6,109 nt of DNA from an uncultured Rubrobacteraceae bacterium (GTDB taxonomy: Bacteria; Actinomycetota; Rubrobacteria; Rubrobacterales; Rubrobacteraceae). A model generated the notes under the pieces. That model had not been told where the DNA came from and made no database searches. It saw only the letters and a list, made by a program, of their open reading frames with translations. How positions within the stretch are numbered: the first letter of the stretch is position 1; every line of letters begins with the position of its first letter. The stretch lies in the NCBI GenBank assembly GCA_902805985.1, contig CADCUW010000264.1, forward strand, positions 1-6,109, in the 5' to 3' direction. Below are positions 1 to 5,608 of the stretch, one piece after another. A program made the translations under genes and the position numbers.

Positions 1-731
1 CTACCACCCCGATCTCGTCCGGCACCCCGTCGTCGTGACGAACTTCCGCGGCATATACAACGACCACATCGCCGCCCACGTCATGGCGTTCGTGCTCGCG
101 TTCGCGCGCGCTTCATCGCTACGTCCCGCAGCAGCTGGCGCGGGAGTGGAACCCCGCCCGGCCAGACTCGGGGGTGATACACCTGCCGGAGTCCACCGCG
201 CTCGTCGTCGGCGTGGGCGGGATAGGTGCCGAGACGGCCCGGCTGTGCGAGGCGTTCGGCATGCGGGTGGTGGGCGTCGACGCCCGCCGGGAGGACGCGC
301 CGCCCGGCGTGGCCGAGATGCATCCCCCGGAGGCGCTAGACCGGCTCCTGCCCGAGGCCGACTTCGTCGTCGTGACCGTCCCCCACACCCCACACACCGA
401 AGGGATGATGGACGCGGCCCGCTTCGCGCTGATGAAGCCCTCCGCGTTCCTCGTCAACATCGGGCGCGGCATGACCGTGAAGCTCGACGACCTGAACCGG
501 GCGCTGCGCGACGGGGCGATCGGCGGCGCGGGGCTCGACGTGTACGAGGTAGAGCCGCTGCCGGCGGACCATCCCCTCTGGACGGCGCCCAACGTCATGC
601 TGACCCCGCACGTGGCCGGCCACGGGCCCTACCTCGACGAGCGGCGGTTGGAGATCGTCGTCGACAACGCGCGCCGCTTCGCAAGCGGCGAGGCGCTCCG
701 CAACGTGGTGGACAAGGCCAACCGGTTCTAG
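1..731 (+). pseudogene. D-2-hydroxyacid dehydrogenase (NAD-dependent), 5'-truncated by window edge, one frame break
   Basis: Remains of a D-isomer-specific 2-hydroxyacid dehydrogenase, an NAD(P)-dependent oxidoreductase of 2-hydroxy/2-keto acids; the substrate cannot be read from sequence. Frame 2 (positions 2-109) encodes VVVTNFRGIYNDHIAAHVMAF, the end of the N-terminal catalytic segment. From 111 the protein continues in frame 3 as LHRYVPQQLAREW and runs to TAG at 729-731. The break lies in the run GCGCGCGC at about 104-111 and equals one extra base or two missing bases (FAR[G]LHRY expected). The frame-3 part has the Rossmann motif GVGGIG with an acidic residue at the end of the second strand (VVGVD), the catalytic Arg in VNIGRG, the Glu of DVYEVEPLP and the His of TPHVAG, so the catalytic set is complete. 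About 75-100 N-terminal residues lie outside the window. A start at 174 is possible only for a fragment lacking the catalytic domain's first half. A headless second copy lies at 2901-3151. A sequencing error at 110 could make this an intact gene. Confidence 0.85.
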
Positions 732-876
732 GGTTCGCCGTTCACCCCGAGCGGATGCGTGGCGGCCGCCGTGCCACCCGATCCCCGGAGCGCATCGAGG
801 ACCGCGGCCCCGCTCAGAAGCTCCTCAGACACCTTTCCGGCCCACGCAGGTCGCCCTCATTACCCTCCGCCGCGCC

Positions 877-919
877 ATAGGGAGAGAGGGACGGCGGAAG
901 GAATCGGTCGCCTCCCTAT
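877..919. repeat. 8-bp perfect inverted repeat (ATAGGGAG/CTCCCTAT) with nested GGCG/CGCC
   Basis: Arms at 877-884 and 912-919 are perfectly complementary. Inside them, GGCG (893-896) can pair with CGCC (909-912, sharing one base with the outer arm), giving an almost continuous stem with a purine-rich bulge (GAGAGGGAC) and loop. It could be a transcript-end hairpin of the upstream dehydrogenase or part of an unrecognised RNA. No promoter was recognised beside it. Confidence 0.35.
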
Positions 920-1103
920 CGGCACGTCCCGACAAGGCCGGGGGTATGCTGGAGACCCAACATGTCGCCGAAGCTCCCAGAGCGACGCCCCGGCGGGCAA
1001 CGTTACCTGTGGCCGTACCCAGGGGAGGGCATCGCGGCGGAGAGAGACCCGGCGCCCCGTCCCACGTCGTTCCACGTCTCTCCGTGAGGTGGAGGGGGAA
1101 GCA

Positions 1104-1119
1104 GGGCAAGAGCCCTTTT
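1104..1119 (+). terminator. Weak intrinsic terminator-like hairpin
   Basis: GGGC (1104-1107), loop AAGA, GCCC (1112-1115), then TTTT (1116-1119). The short stem and short T tract make it weak. It lies 2 bases from the stop of the convergent exporter gene and would stop plus-strand transcription just before it reaches that gene. On the other strand the tail is poor in T. Confidence 0.35.
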
Positions 1120-1120
1120 G

Positions 1121-2083
1121 CTACCGACGCCGGGCCAGGTACACGCCAGAGAGGATGACGGCCCCTCCGATGACCTTCTCGACCCCGAGCCCCTCACCCA
1201 GGAGAACCGTGCCGGCGGCGACCCCGACGAATGTAATGAGGTACTGATAAACGAGCACCTTGTTGGCGCCGAGGAGGGAGGCTCCCCTCTGCCAGGCAAA
1301 GAACCCGAACGCGGCCACCAGGACGGTCGAGTAGGCGACCGCCGCCCACACCCCGGCGCCCATCGCATCCCAGCCCGCGCCCATCAGGCCCGGCAGGGCG
1401 AACGGCAGAGCGGCCAGCCCCCCGAAGAGCATGGTGTAGGCCGCGACCACCAGCGGCGAGTACTTCTCGAGGAGGGGCAAGGACAGAACGGTGTAAGATC
1501 CCCAGCACACCGTGGCCGCCAGGACCAGAAGGTTTCCCTCGAGGCTCGAGCCGCTCCCCCCCAGACCCCCGTACACGACGACGACGATGCCCAGGAAGGC
1601 CACGCCCACCCCGAGCATGCCCCTCGCGGTGGGCCTCTCCAGCCCCAGCACGGAGCCCAGGATCATGCCCCACACCGGGACGACCGCGTAGAGGAGGGCG
1701 GTGTCCGACGCGTTCGTGAGGTTCACGCCCGAGGTGAAGAGCATGTTCGTCATCCCGACGCCCAACGCGCCAACCCCCATCATGGCCAGCAGATCCCTCC
1801 GCCCGACGCCTCTCCCGTAACCCAAGAGGCGTGCGACGCCGAGGAGCAGCAGGCCGGCCACCGTGAACCTCAGGGCCACGAAGGGCAGAGGCGCAAAGGC
1901 GGATACGGCATACTTGACGGCCACGGGGTTGGTACCCAGCAGGAGGACCGCCGCAAGCAGGAAAAATTCCGTGCGATGGGTCGCCTTCGACCGTCCGTCT
2001 TTGCGGTCCGCCCCGACCCGTCCTTCGGTGGTGAGCGGCGTGGCAGGCGACGTGGCGGACGCGCCCCTTGCTACGTGCCTCAA
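1121..2083 (-). CDS. EamA/DMT-family transporter, 10 membrane segments (exporter)
   Basis: A 320-residue inner-membrane protein of the drug/metabolite transporter superfamily, which mostly exports small metabolites or drugs; the substrate is not readable here. Ten hydrophobic segments can be picked out, from EFFLLAAVLLLGTNPVAVKY (about 38-58) to VIGGAVILSGVYLARR at the C-terminus. They are arranged as two five-helix EamA halves; the second begins near NLLVLAATVCWGSYT (about 184). The glycine/proline-rich first helix (GTNP) and NKVLVYQYLITFVG with LLGEGL near the end are typical of the family. The start is TTG at 2083, because no in-frame ATG or GTG occurs before helix 1 and an upstream stop lies at 2128-2126. 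This leaves an unusual hydrophilic tail of about 37 residues. A seven-codon ORF ends on the TTG. The gene is divergent from a TetR gene whose likely operator lies inside this gene's promoter, so repression and induction by a transported ligand is the natural model. Confidence 0.9.
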   Translation of the reverse strand: MRHVARGASATSPATPLTTEGRVGADRKDGRSKATHRTEFFLLAAVLLLGTNPVAVKYAVSAFAPLPFVALRFTVAGLLLLGVARLLGYGRGVGRRDLLAMMGVGALGVGMTNMLFTSGVNLTNASDTALLYAVVPVWGMILGSVLGLERPTARGMLGVGVAFLGIVVVVYGGLGGSGSSLEGNLLVLAATVCWGSYTVLSLPLLEKYSPLVVAAYTMLFGGLAALPFALPGLMGAGWDAMGAGVWAAVAYSTVLVAAFGFFAWQRGASLLGANKVLVYQYLITFVGVAAGTVLLGEGLGVEKVIGGAVILSGVYLARRR

Positions 2084-2103
2084 CGTTCTCTGGCTTTCGT
2101 CAT
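2080..2103 (-). other. Seven-codon upstream ORF overlapping the exporter start (TTGA)
   Basis: ATG at 2103 encodes MTKARER and stops with TGA at 2082-2080. That stop overlaps the exporter's TTG start in the tetramer TTGA. GGGGCGG directly precedes the ATG, a poor but possible ribosome site, while the TTG itself has only AGAGAA upstream. This arrangement would let ribosomes reinitiate on the exporter. Alternatively it marks the original ATG start, lost by a one-base indel. There is no proof of translation. Confidence 0.3.
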
Positions 2104-2142
2104 CCGCCCCATCGCCCCACTCGCTTCACGACCGTTCGACAG

Positions 2143-2170
2143 ACAATAACAAAACGAAACGTTTTGTCTA
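2143..2170 (-). promoter_or_regulatory. Predicted promoter of the exporter gene
   Basis: Read on the minus strand: -35 TAGACA (2170-2165, five of six to TTGACA), a 16-bp spacer, and -10 TATTGT (2148-2143, four of six to TATAAT). Transcription would begin near 2136, about 50 nt upstream of the TTG start. The spacer is filled by the palindrome at 2149-2167, so a bound repressor would block RNA polymerase. Confidence 0.5.
2149..2167. promoter_or_regulatory. Palindromic operator, likely TetR-family binding site
   Basis: ACAAAACGAAACGTTTTGT: two perfect 8-bp arms (2149-2156 and 2160-2167) around AAA. It is the only AT-rich palindrome in the divergent intergenic region, sits 41 bp before the TetR ATG, and overlaps the predicted exporter promoter. 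Size and symmetry fit a TetR dimer site. The binding partner is inferred from position. Confidence 0.7.
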
Positions 2171-2208
2171 GTAATCCACCTCACCCTGCGGGAACGCGGG
2201 CTGCTAGT

Positions 2209-2844
2209 ATGCGGGCCGTGGAGCGAGCCGTGGAGCAACCCGCAGAGAACCACCCGGGGCCCCGACCGCCGGGCCGGCCTCGCAGCGAGAGGGCGCGCCG
2301 GGCGATCCTGCAGGCCGCCAACGAGCTGCTCGAGGGCGAGGGGTTCGCCGCGGTGACGGTGGAGGCGATCGCGGAGCGGGCCGGGGTCTCCAAAGCCACC
2401 GTCTACCGCTGGTGGCCCAACAGGGCGGCGGTCGTAATGGACGGCTTCCTCTCGACCGTCTCCTCCGAGGTCCCCTTCCCGCACACGGGGCACGCGCGGG
2501 AGGACATCCGCCTGCACATGCGCAGGCTCACCGAAGCGTTCGGCGGCAGGATAGGACGGACGGTGGCCGCCCTGATAGCCGAGGGCCAGACGGAACCGGA
2601 GCTCGCCGAGGCGCTGCGTTCGCGCTGGCTTTCGGTAAGGCGGGCGGAGGCCAGGGAGATACTCGAGCTTGGTATCGAGCGCGGCGAGTTGAGCGAGGAC
2701 CTCGACCTGGAGGTGGCCGTCGACGTCCTTTACGGTCCCATCTACTACCGGCTGCTCGTCGGCCACGCACCGCTCGACGGGGATTTCTCCGACGCGCTAG
2801 CCGATCACATCTTCGCCGGCCTCGGCGCTCGGGATCCGGCGTAG
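2209..2844 (+). CDS. TetR/AcrR-family transcriptional regulator
   Basis: A 211-residue DNA-binding repressor if it starts at ATG 2209. The N-terminal HTH lies at about residues 25-71: ARRAILQAANELLEGEGF forms helix 1, then VTVEAIAERAGVSKATVYRW carries the helix-turn-helix, followed by WPNRAAVVMDGFL. The rest is an all-helical ligand/dimer domain of the TetR C-terminal type seen in this subfamily (GRTVAALIAEGQTEPELAEA, then a YGPIYYRLLVGHAPL stretch). A Pro/Arg-rich lead (GPRPPGRPRSERARR) is common in actinobacterial members. GTG 2230 is an equally good or better start, because GGAG (2220-2223) lies six bases ahead of it, whereas ATG 2209 has no clear ribosome site. The gene is divergent from the EamA exporter and very probably represses it, and perhaps itself, through the palindrome at 2149-2167. 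No convincing plus-strand promoter was seen. Confidence 0.92.
   Translation: MRAVERAVEQPAENHPGPRPPGRPRSERARRAILQAANELLEGEGFAAVTVEAIAERAGVSKATVYRWWPNRAAVVMDGFLSTVSSEVPFPHTGHAREDIRLHMRRLTEAFGGRIGRTVAALIAEGQTEPELAEALRSRWLSVRRAEAREILELGIERGELSEDLDLEVAVDVLYGPIYYRLLVGHAPLDGDFSDALADHIFAGLGARDPA
2220..2223 (+). promoter_or_regulatory. Shine-Dalgarno candidate favouring the GTG 2230 start of the TetR gene
   Basis: GGAG followed by six bases and GTG at 2230. If this is used, the regulator is 204 residues long and begins just before the Pro/Arg-rich lead. Confidence 0.4.
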
Positions 2845-2900
2845 CTTGGGACGGGCACACCGCTCCTGAACGTTCTACGCCTTGTTTCCCACTGGGGTCC

Positions 2901-3151
2901 GTTCGGCGTGCGGGTGGCGGGCGTCGATACCCGCCGGGAGGACGCGCCGCCCAGCATGGCCGAGATGCATCCCCCGGAGGCGCTCGACCGGCTCCTGCCC
3001 GGGGCCGACCTCGTCATCATGACCGCCCCCCACACCCCACACACCGAGGGGATGATGGACGCGGCCCGCTTCGCGCTGATAAAGCCCTCCGGATCACTTC
3101 CCCGTCAACGTCGGGCGCGGCATGACCGTGAAGCTCGACGACCTGAACCGG
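2901..3151 (+). pseudogene. Partial second copy of the D-2-hydroxyacid dehydrogenase
   Basis: Bases 2901-3091 align without gaps to 254-444 of the first copy, with 14 differences in 191 positions as counted by eye, and 3103-3151 align to 452-500 with one difference. The copy begins inside the Rossmann fold (FGVRVAGVDTRREDAPP), after the GxGxxG motif, and ends at DDLNR, before the catalytic Glu and His. It therefore cannot be active. Between the two aligned blocks, 7 bases of copy 1 (445-451) are replaced by 11 different bases (3092-3102), shifting the frame by +4. Many differences are synonymous or conservative (for example FVVVT versus LVIMT), suggesting a period as a working paralogue or divergence before decay, rather than a recent duplication. 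No homology to copy 1 was seen at 2845-2900 or after 3151. Confidence 0.88.
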
Positions 3152-3233
3152 CGGCTACAGGAGAACCGGCTTCGATCCGCTCGGGGCGAGGATAGTGGCC
3201 GCCCGAACGCCGCCCGGGAAGTGATCCGGAGGG
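3085..3233. repeat. Perfect 18-bp inverted repeat flanking 113 bp
   Basis: CCCTCCGGATCACTTCCC at 3085-3102 is exactly reverse-complemented at 3216-3233. The left arm is the part of the pseudogene that differs from copy 1, which reads CCCTCCG followed by CGTTCCT, so the arm appears to have been written over an older sequence. Neither arm has flanking target duplications or a transposase reading frame between or beside them. Confidence 0.85.
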
Positions 3234-3384
3234 AACTTGTCGCGTCACCAAGAAGCCGACAGAACCCACTGTTTTGCAACCTTCCGACGTCCTTGCGAAC
3301 GAGGCTGTCGATGTGACGCTTGCACGCCCCGCGAAGATCGTCCTCGGCCTTCGACTCAATTACTCTAGTTGCCTCCCGTCGTGG
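3152..3384. other. Spacer downstream of the aminotransferase; no supported gene
   Basis: Minus-strand translation continues without a stop past the aminotransferase TGA (for example EDDLRGACKRHIDSLVRKDV) but has no plausible start codon or ribosome site, and it matches no family I recognise. Plus-strand reading from 3122 extends the dehydrogenase remnant by read-through only. The right arm of the 18-bp inverted repeat lies at 3216-3233. No clear terminator for the aminotransferase was seen. Confidence 0.4.
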
Positions 3385-4758
3385 TCAAAGGCTCTCGATG
3401 CTTTCTTTGAGGGTTCGGGCCACGAACGCCAGGTCGTCCTCGGAGACAACCAGGGGCGGTGCGAGCGTGACGACGTTGTTGAAGCCTGCCACCGTGTCGC
3501 CGTTCTTGCCGACTATGAGACCGCGCTCCTTGCAGCCGGCTATGACCTTCCCGACCTTCTCGGGGGTGGCCGGCTCGCGGCTCTCCCGGTCCTCGACGAG
3601 CTCTATGCCGAACAGGAGGCCTTTGTACCGGATCTCTCCCACGTTCGGGTGCTCCTCGAGCGCGCCGAGTTCTTGCCGCAGACGGTCGCCCATCCGGGCG
3701 GAGCGTTCGGGTAGGTTCTCGTCGTCCATGATCTGGAGGTTACGCAGCGCCAGCGCGCACGCCGCCGGGTTTCCGCCGAAGGTGTTGACGTGGCGGAAGT
3801 GGGCGTACTCCTCGGTGCCCTTGAACTTCTCGAAGACCTCGCGCCTGACGGCGGTCGCCGAGAGCGGCAGGTAGGCGCTCGTTATACCCTTGGCCATGGT
3901 GACGATGTCGGGCCTTACGCCGTAGTGCTGGTGGCCGAAGCGCTTGCCGGTCCTCCCGAAGCCGCAGATCACCTCGTCCATGATGAAGAGGACCCCGTTC
4001 TCCCTGCAGATCTCCGCCACGCTCTGGACATAACCTTCGGGGGGCACGAGGACGCCGCCACCGGTGATGATCGGCTCCATGATGACGCCGGCCACCGTCT
4101 CGGGTAGCTCCCAGGCGATGGTGCGCCCTATGGACCGGGCGCACTCCATGTTGCACGCGGGCCTATCGGAGCAGTACGCGCAGCGGTAGCGGTCGGGGGG
4201 CGCGACGTGGAGAAAGCCCGGGGCCAGCGGCTCGTAGCGGTGCTTGCGCTGGGCTTGGCCGGTGGCCGCGAGCGACCCGAAGGAGTTGCCGTGGTAGGCC
4301 CTGTAGCGGGAGACGAACTTCCACCGCCCCCCCTCGCCGTTCTGCTCGTGGTACTGGCGGGACACCTTGAAGGCCACCTCGTTGGCCTCGGAGCCGGAGT
4401 TGGAGTAGAAAAAGACGTAATCGTCGGCTCCGCCCAGCCACTCGCCCAGCTTCTCGCCGAGCTCCGCAGCGGGCGCGTGCGCCATGGTGAGGGGGTAGTA
4501 GGGGAGCTTCTGGAGTTGCTCGTAGGCGGCCCTCGCGAGCTCCTCGCGGCCGTAGCCGACGTTCACGCACCACAGACCGCTCATGCCGTCGAGGTAGCGG
4601 TTGCCCTCGGTGTCGGAGATCCAGGCCCCCGATCCCTCAACAACCATCATCGGCGGCGAGGTCTGCTGAGAGCCCGGGTTGAGGCGGCTCAACGCGTGCC
4701 AGACGTACCTGCCGTCCTTCTCCGCCAACCCCTCGGTGTTCAGGTTCTCGGTGTCCAT
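3385..4758 (-). CDS. Class III PLP-dependent aminotransferase, omega-amino acid:pyruvate (taurine:pyruvate-like)
   Basis: A 457-residue cytosolic fold-type I aminotransferase, full length for its family. The Schiff-base lysine is K290 in TMAKGITSAYLP. PLP phosphate is held by SGSEANE (about 121-127) and T326 of NTFGGNP, and the pyridine nitrogen by D261 of DEVICGFGRTG. The N-terminal VWHALSRLNPGSQQ and GMSGLWCVNVGYGR stretches resemble the taurine:pyruvate and beta-alanine:pyruvate branch, which moves a terminal amino group to pyruvate to make alanine. The substrate assignment is inferred. A C-x2-C-x5-C-x3-C cluster (C193, C196, C202, C206) resembles a cysteine patch I recall from this branch. 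The start is firm: AGGAGG (4772-4767) lies eight bases before ATG 4758. The gene is directly preceded by an alanine dehydrogenase remnant whose stop overlaps that ribosome site, showing an old two-gene operon that recycled alanine to pyruvate. With the partner broken, recycling must come from elsewhere or the gene is on its way out. Confidence 0.9.
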   Translation of the reverse strand: MDTENLNTEGLAEKDGRYVWHALSRLNPGSQQTSPPMMVVEGSGAWISDTEGNRYLDGMSGLWCVNVGYGREELARAAYEQLQKLPYYPLTMAHAPAAELGEKLGEWLGGADDYVFFYSNSGSEANEVAFKVSRQYHEQNGEGGRWKFVSRYRAYHGNSFGSLAATGQAQRKHRYEPLAPGFLHVAPPDRYRCAYCSDRPACNMECARSIGRTIAWELPETVAGVIMEPIITGGGVLVPPEGYVQSVAEICRENGVLFIMDEVICGFGRTGKRFGHQHYGVRPDIVTMAKGITSAYLPLSATAVRREVFEKFKGTEEYAHFRHVNTFGGNPAACALALRNLQIMDDENLPERSARMGDRLRQELGALEEHPNVGEIRYKGLLFGIELVEDRESREPATPEKVGKVIAGCKERGLIVGKNGDTVAGFNNVVTLAPPLVVSEDDLAFVARTLKESIESL

Positions 4759-4766
4759 GCTCTTTT

Positions 4767-4772
4767 CCTCCT
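4767..4772 (-). promoter_or_regulatory. Strong Shine-Dalgarno of the aminotransferase, overlapping the upstream stop
   Basis: AGGAGG read on the minus strand at 4772-4767, inside TAGGAGG. The TAG (4773-4771) ends the alanine dehydrogenase remnant. The overlap indicates original translational coupling of the two genes and fixes the ATG at 4758. Confidence 0.8.
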
Positions 4773-5140
4773 ACGTCGGCAGCTGTTGGAGATCCGTGTA
4801 CGGGAGGCCGTGGGCCCCGGCTACGGTCCCGTGCAAGAGCTCCCCGCCGAGCGTCGGGAGTCCCTTCGCCGGGGTCGGGTCCGCCTTCGCAGCGCCCTCT
4901 GTGCCCCGTCCGCGATCTTGATGAGGTAAGGCAGCGTCACGCTCGTCAGCGCCAAGGTCGAGGTCCGCGCCACGGCCCCCGGGGTGTTCGCCACGCAGTA
5001 GTGGACGACCCTCTCCTCTATGTAGGTCGGCTCCGGGTGCGTGGTTGGCCGGCAAGTCTCGAAACACCCCCCCTGGTCGATGGCGATGTCCGCCGCCACC
5101 GAGCCGTCACGCATGGACGCGAACATCTCCCGGCTCCCCA
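4771..5140 (-). pseudogene. ald: Alanine dehydrogenase, C-terminal remnant with frame break
   Basis: The C-terminal third of an NAD-dependent alanine dehydrogenase (alanine to pyruvate plus ammonia). Visible motifs are [20 protein letters not shown] followed by [34 protein letters not shown] and [16 protein letters not shown]. The invariant-looking NMPGAV motif reads NTPGAV here, a change at a position normally Met in the coenzyme-binding loop. After KIAD the frame breaks at about 4910 in GACGGGGCAC, where one base is missing. The true tail continues in another frame as [20 protein letters not shown] and then [20 protein letters not shown] to TAG at 4773-4771. The whole N-terminal substrate-binding region with the catalytic Lys and His, and the Rossmann motif, is absent. 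Upstream the sequence joins a nuclease fragment in frame, near 5140. It ends 12 bases before the aminotransferase, whose product alanine it would once have recycled. Confidence 0.88.
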
Positions 5141-5411
5141 GCAGCGACACCGTGACCTCACCGGCATTCTCGAGCACCCGTTGGAGCAGCCGCCTTACGA
5201 AGGCTTCCCCGAGGCCGTAACCGCCCCGGGGGTCCATCAGGAAGACAAGGGAGCCGGAGTGCCGCAGCTCCTGGCGGACGACGCCTGTCGCCTCGAAGAC
5301 GTTGAAGCGATCCAGGAACGCCTTCAGGCGTTCGAGGTCCTGGTTGCCGACAAGGAAGGTCTCCAGCGCCTCTCGGTCTTGCTCGGCCCTACGGCCCTCC
5401 ACCCCGACCAT
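5141..5411 (-). pseudogene. PDDEXK_4-like nuclease, N-terminal fragment fused to the alanine dehydrogenase remnant
   Basis: About 90 residues from ATG 5411, with GGAGG (5423-5419) seven bases ahead, so the start is well supported. The motif series [19 protein letters not shown], then [20 protein letters not shown] and LLQRVL, matches as I remember it the N-terminus of PDDEXK_4 (PD-(D/E)XK nuclease superfamily) proteins, which usually read FNIFEALGIVRQEIRHSDFL followed by a DPxxxHGLGD segment. The Asp of the RHSD position is Gly here and the His of HGLGD is Tyr. Near residue 89-93 (VTVSLLGS) the reading frame passes into alanine dehydrogenase sequence, so the nuclease core with its catalytic acids and lysine is missing. 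The chimeric open frame runs 5411-4821 (196 codons), and its last part is out-of-frame alanine dehydrogenase tail. PDDEXK_4 genes are often found near defence or mobile DNA, but no intact partner is present. The family call is from memory of motifs. Confidence 0.65.
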
Positions 5412-5479
5412 CCTCGCCCCTCCGAGTACTCCGCCTCGACGCGCCTCGAACGCCCATCGTACCCGAGGGAGCCCCCTGA

Positions 5480-5608
5480 AGCGACAGACGGGAACCTGAA
5501 GAGCTCTCTCAGAGCCAGATAGCCGAGAAGTTCGGTATCTCCAGGACCACGGTCAACGAGACACTCGAGCGTCACCGAGCGGGGGCAACAGAGAAGGCTG
5601 CAAGCTAG
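5480..5608 (+). pseudogene. Helix-turn-helix C-terminal fragment, no start
   Basis: Read from after TGA 5477-5479 to TAG 5606-5608: [20 protein letters not shown] and then [30 protein letters not shown] plus [13 protein letters not shown] is a clean helix-turn-helix of the kind at the C-terminus of resolvase/invertase-type recombinases or small phage-type regulators. No ATG, GTG or TTG with a ribosome site precedes it in frame, and frames further upstream show no continuation, so only the last 42 codons remain. It converges with the DUF4926 gene, the two TAG stops sharing the palindrome CTAG (5605-5608). Confidence 0.55.

Larger units (their letters stand above)
732..1120. other. Gene-free convergent gap rich in inverted repeats
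   Basis: No convincing coding region was found: the open frames here give Arg/Pro/Ala-rich translations with no domain and no good ribosome site. The gap lies between the stops of two convergent genes. Inverted repeats seen are GTGGC/GCCAC (759-763/773-777), ATAGGGAG/CTCCCTAT (877-884/912-919), GTCGC/GCGAC (964-968/982-986), GCCC/GGGC around CGGC (987-998), GAGAGAC/GTCTCTC (1042-1048/1076-1082) and the terminator-like hairpin at 1104-1119. High GC makes short repeats common, so a structured RNA is only a possibility. Confidence 0.5.

Noticed and set aside
891..912. GGCGGAAGGAATCGGTCGCC resembling the SRP RNA tip (GGAAGGAAGCAG)
   Set aside because: The flanking bases do not form the conserved SRP helix 8 pairing and the rest of the SRP consensus is missing.
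732..1120. T-box, cobalamin or other known riboswitch in the gap
   Set aside because: No GGUGG/ACCGCG antiterminator pairing, no specifier-loop or B12-box consensus was found on either strand, and the region lies downstream, not upstream, of both flanking genes.
1118..2149. Long plus-strand open frame opposite the exporter gene
   Set aside because: Its translation is charged, repetitive and without domains (rich in His, Gln, Arg, Gly). The minus strand encodes ten clean membrane helices, so this is a high-GC antisense shadow.
3085..3233. 18-bp inverted repeat as terminal repeats of a small transposon or MITE
   Set aside because: The interval between the arms is mostly dehydrogenase sequence continuous with copy 1, there are no target-site duplications, and only the left arm replaces ancestral bases. 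A template switch fits better.
3094..3384. Minus-strand protein continuing after the aminotransferase stop
   Set aside because: No start codon with a ribosome site, composition turns Ser/Arg-rich across the inverted repeat and antisense dehydrogenase, and no family is recognisable.
4207..4929. Plus-strand open frame of 240 codons opposite the aminotransferase
   Set aside because: Low-complexity Val/Leu/Ala/Gly translation lying over the SGSEANE and Cys-cluster coding region of the real gene. There is no ribosome site or family signature.
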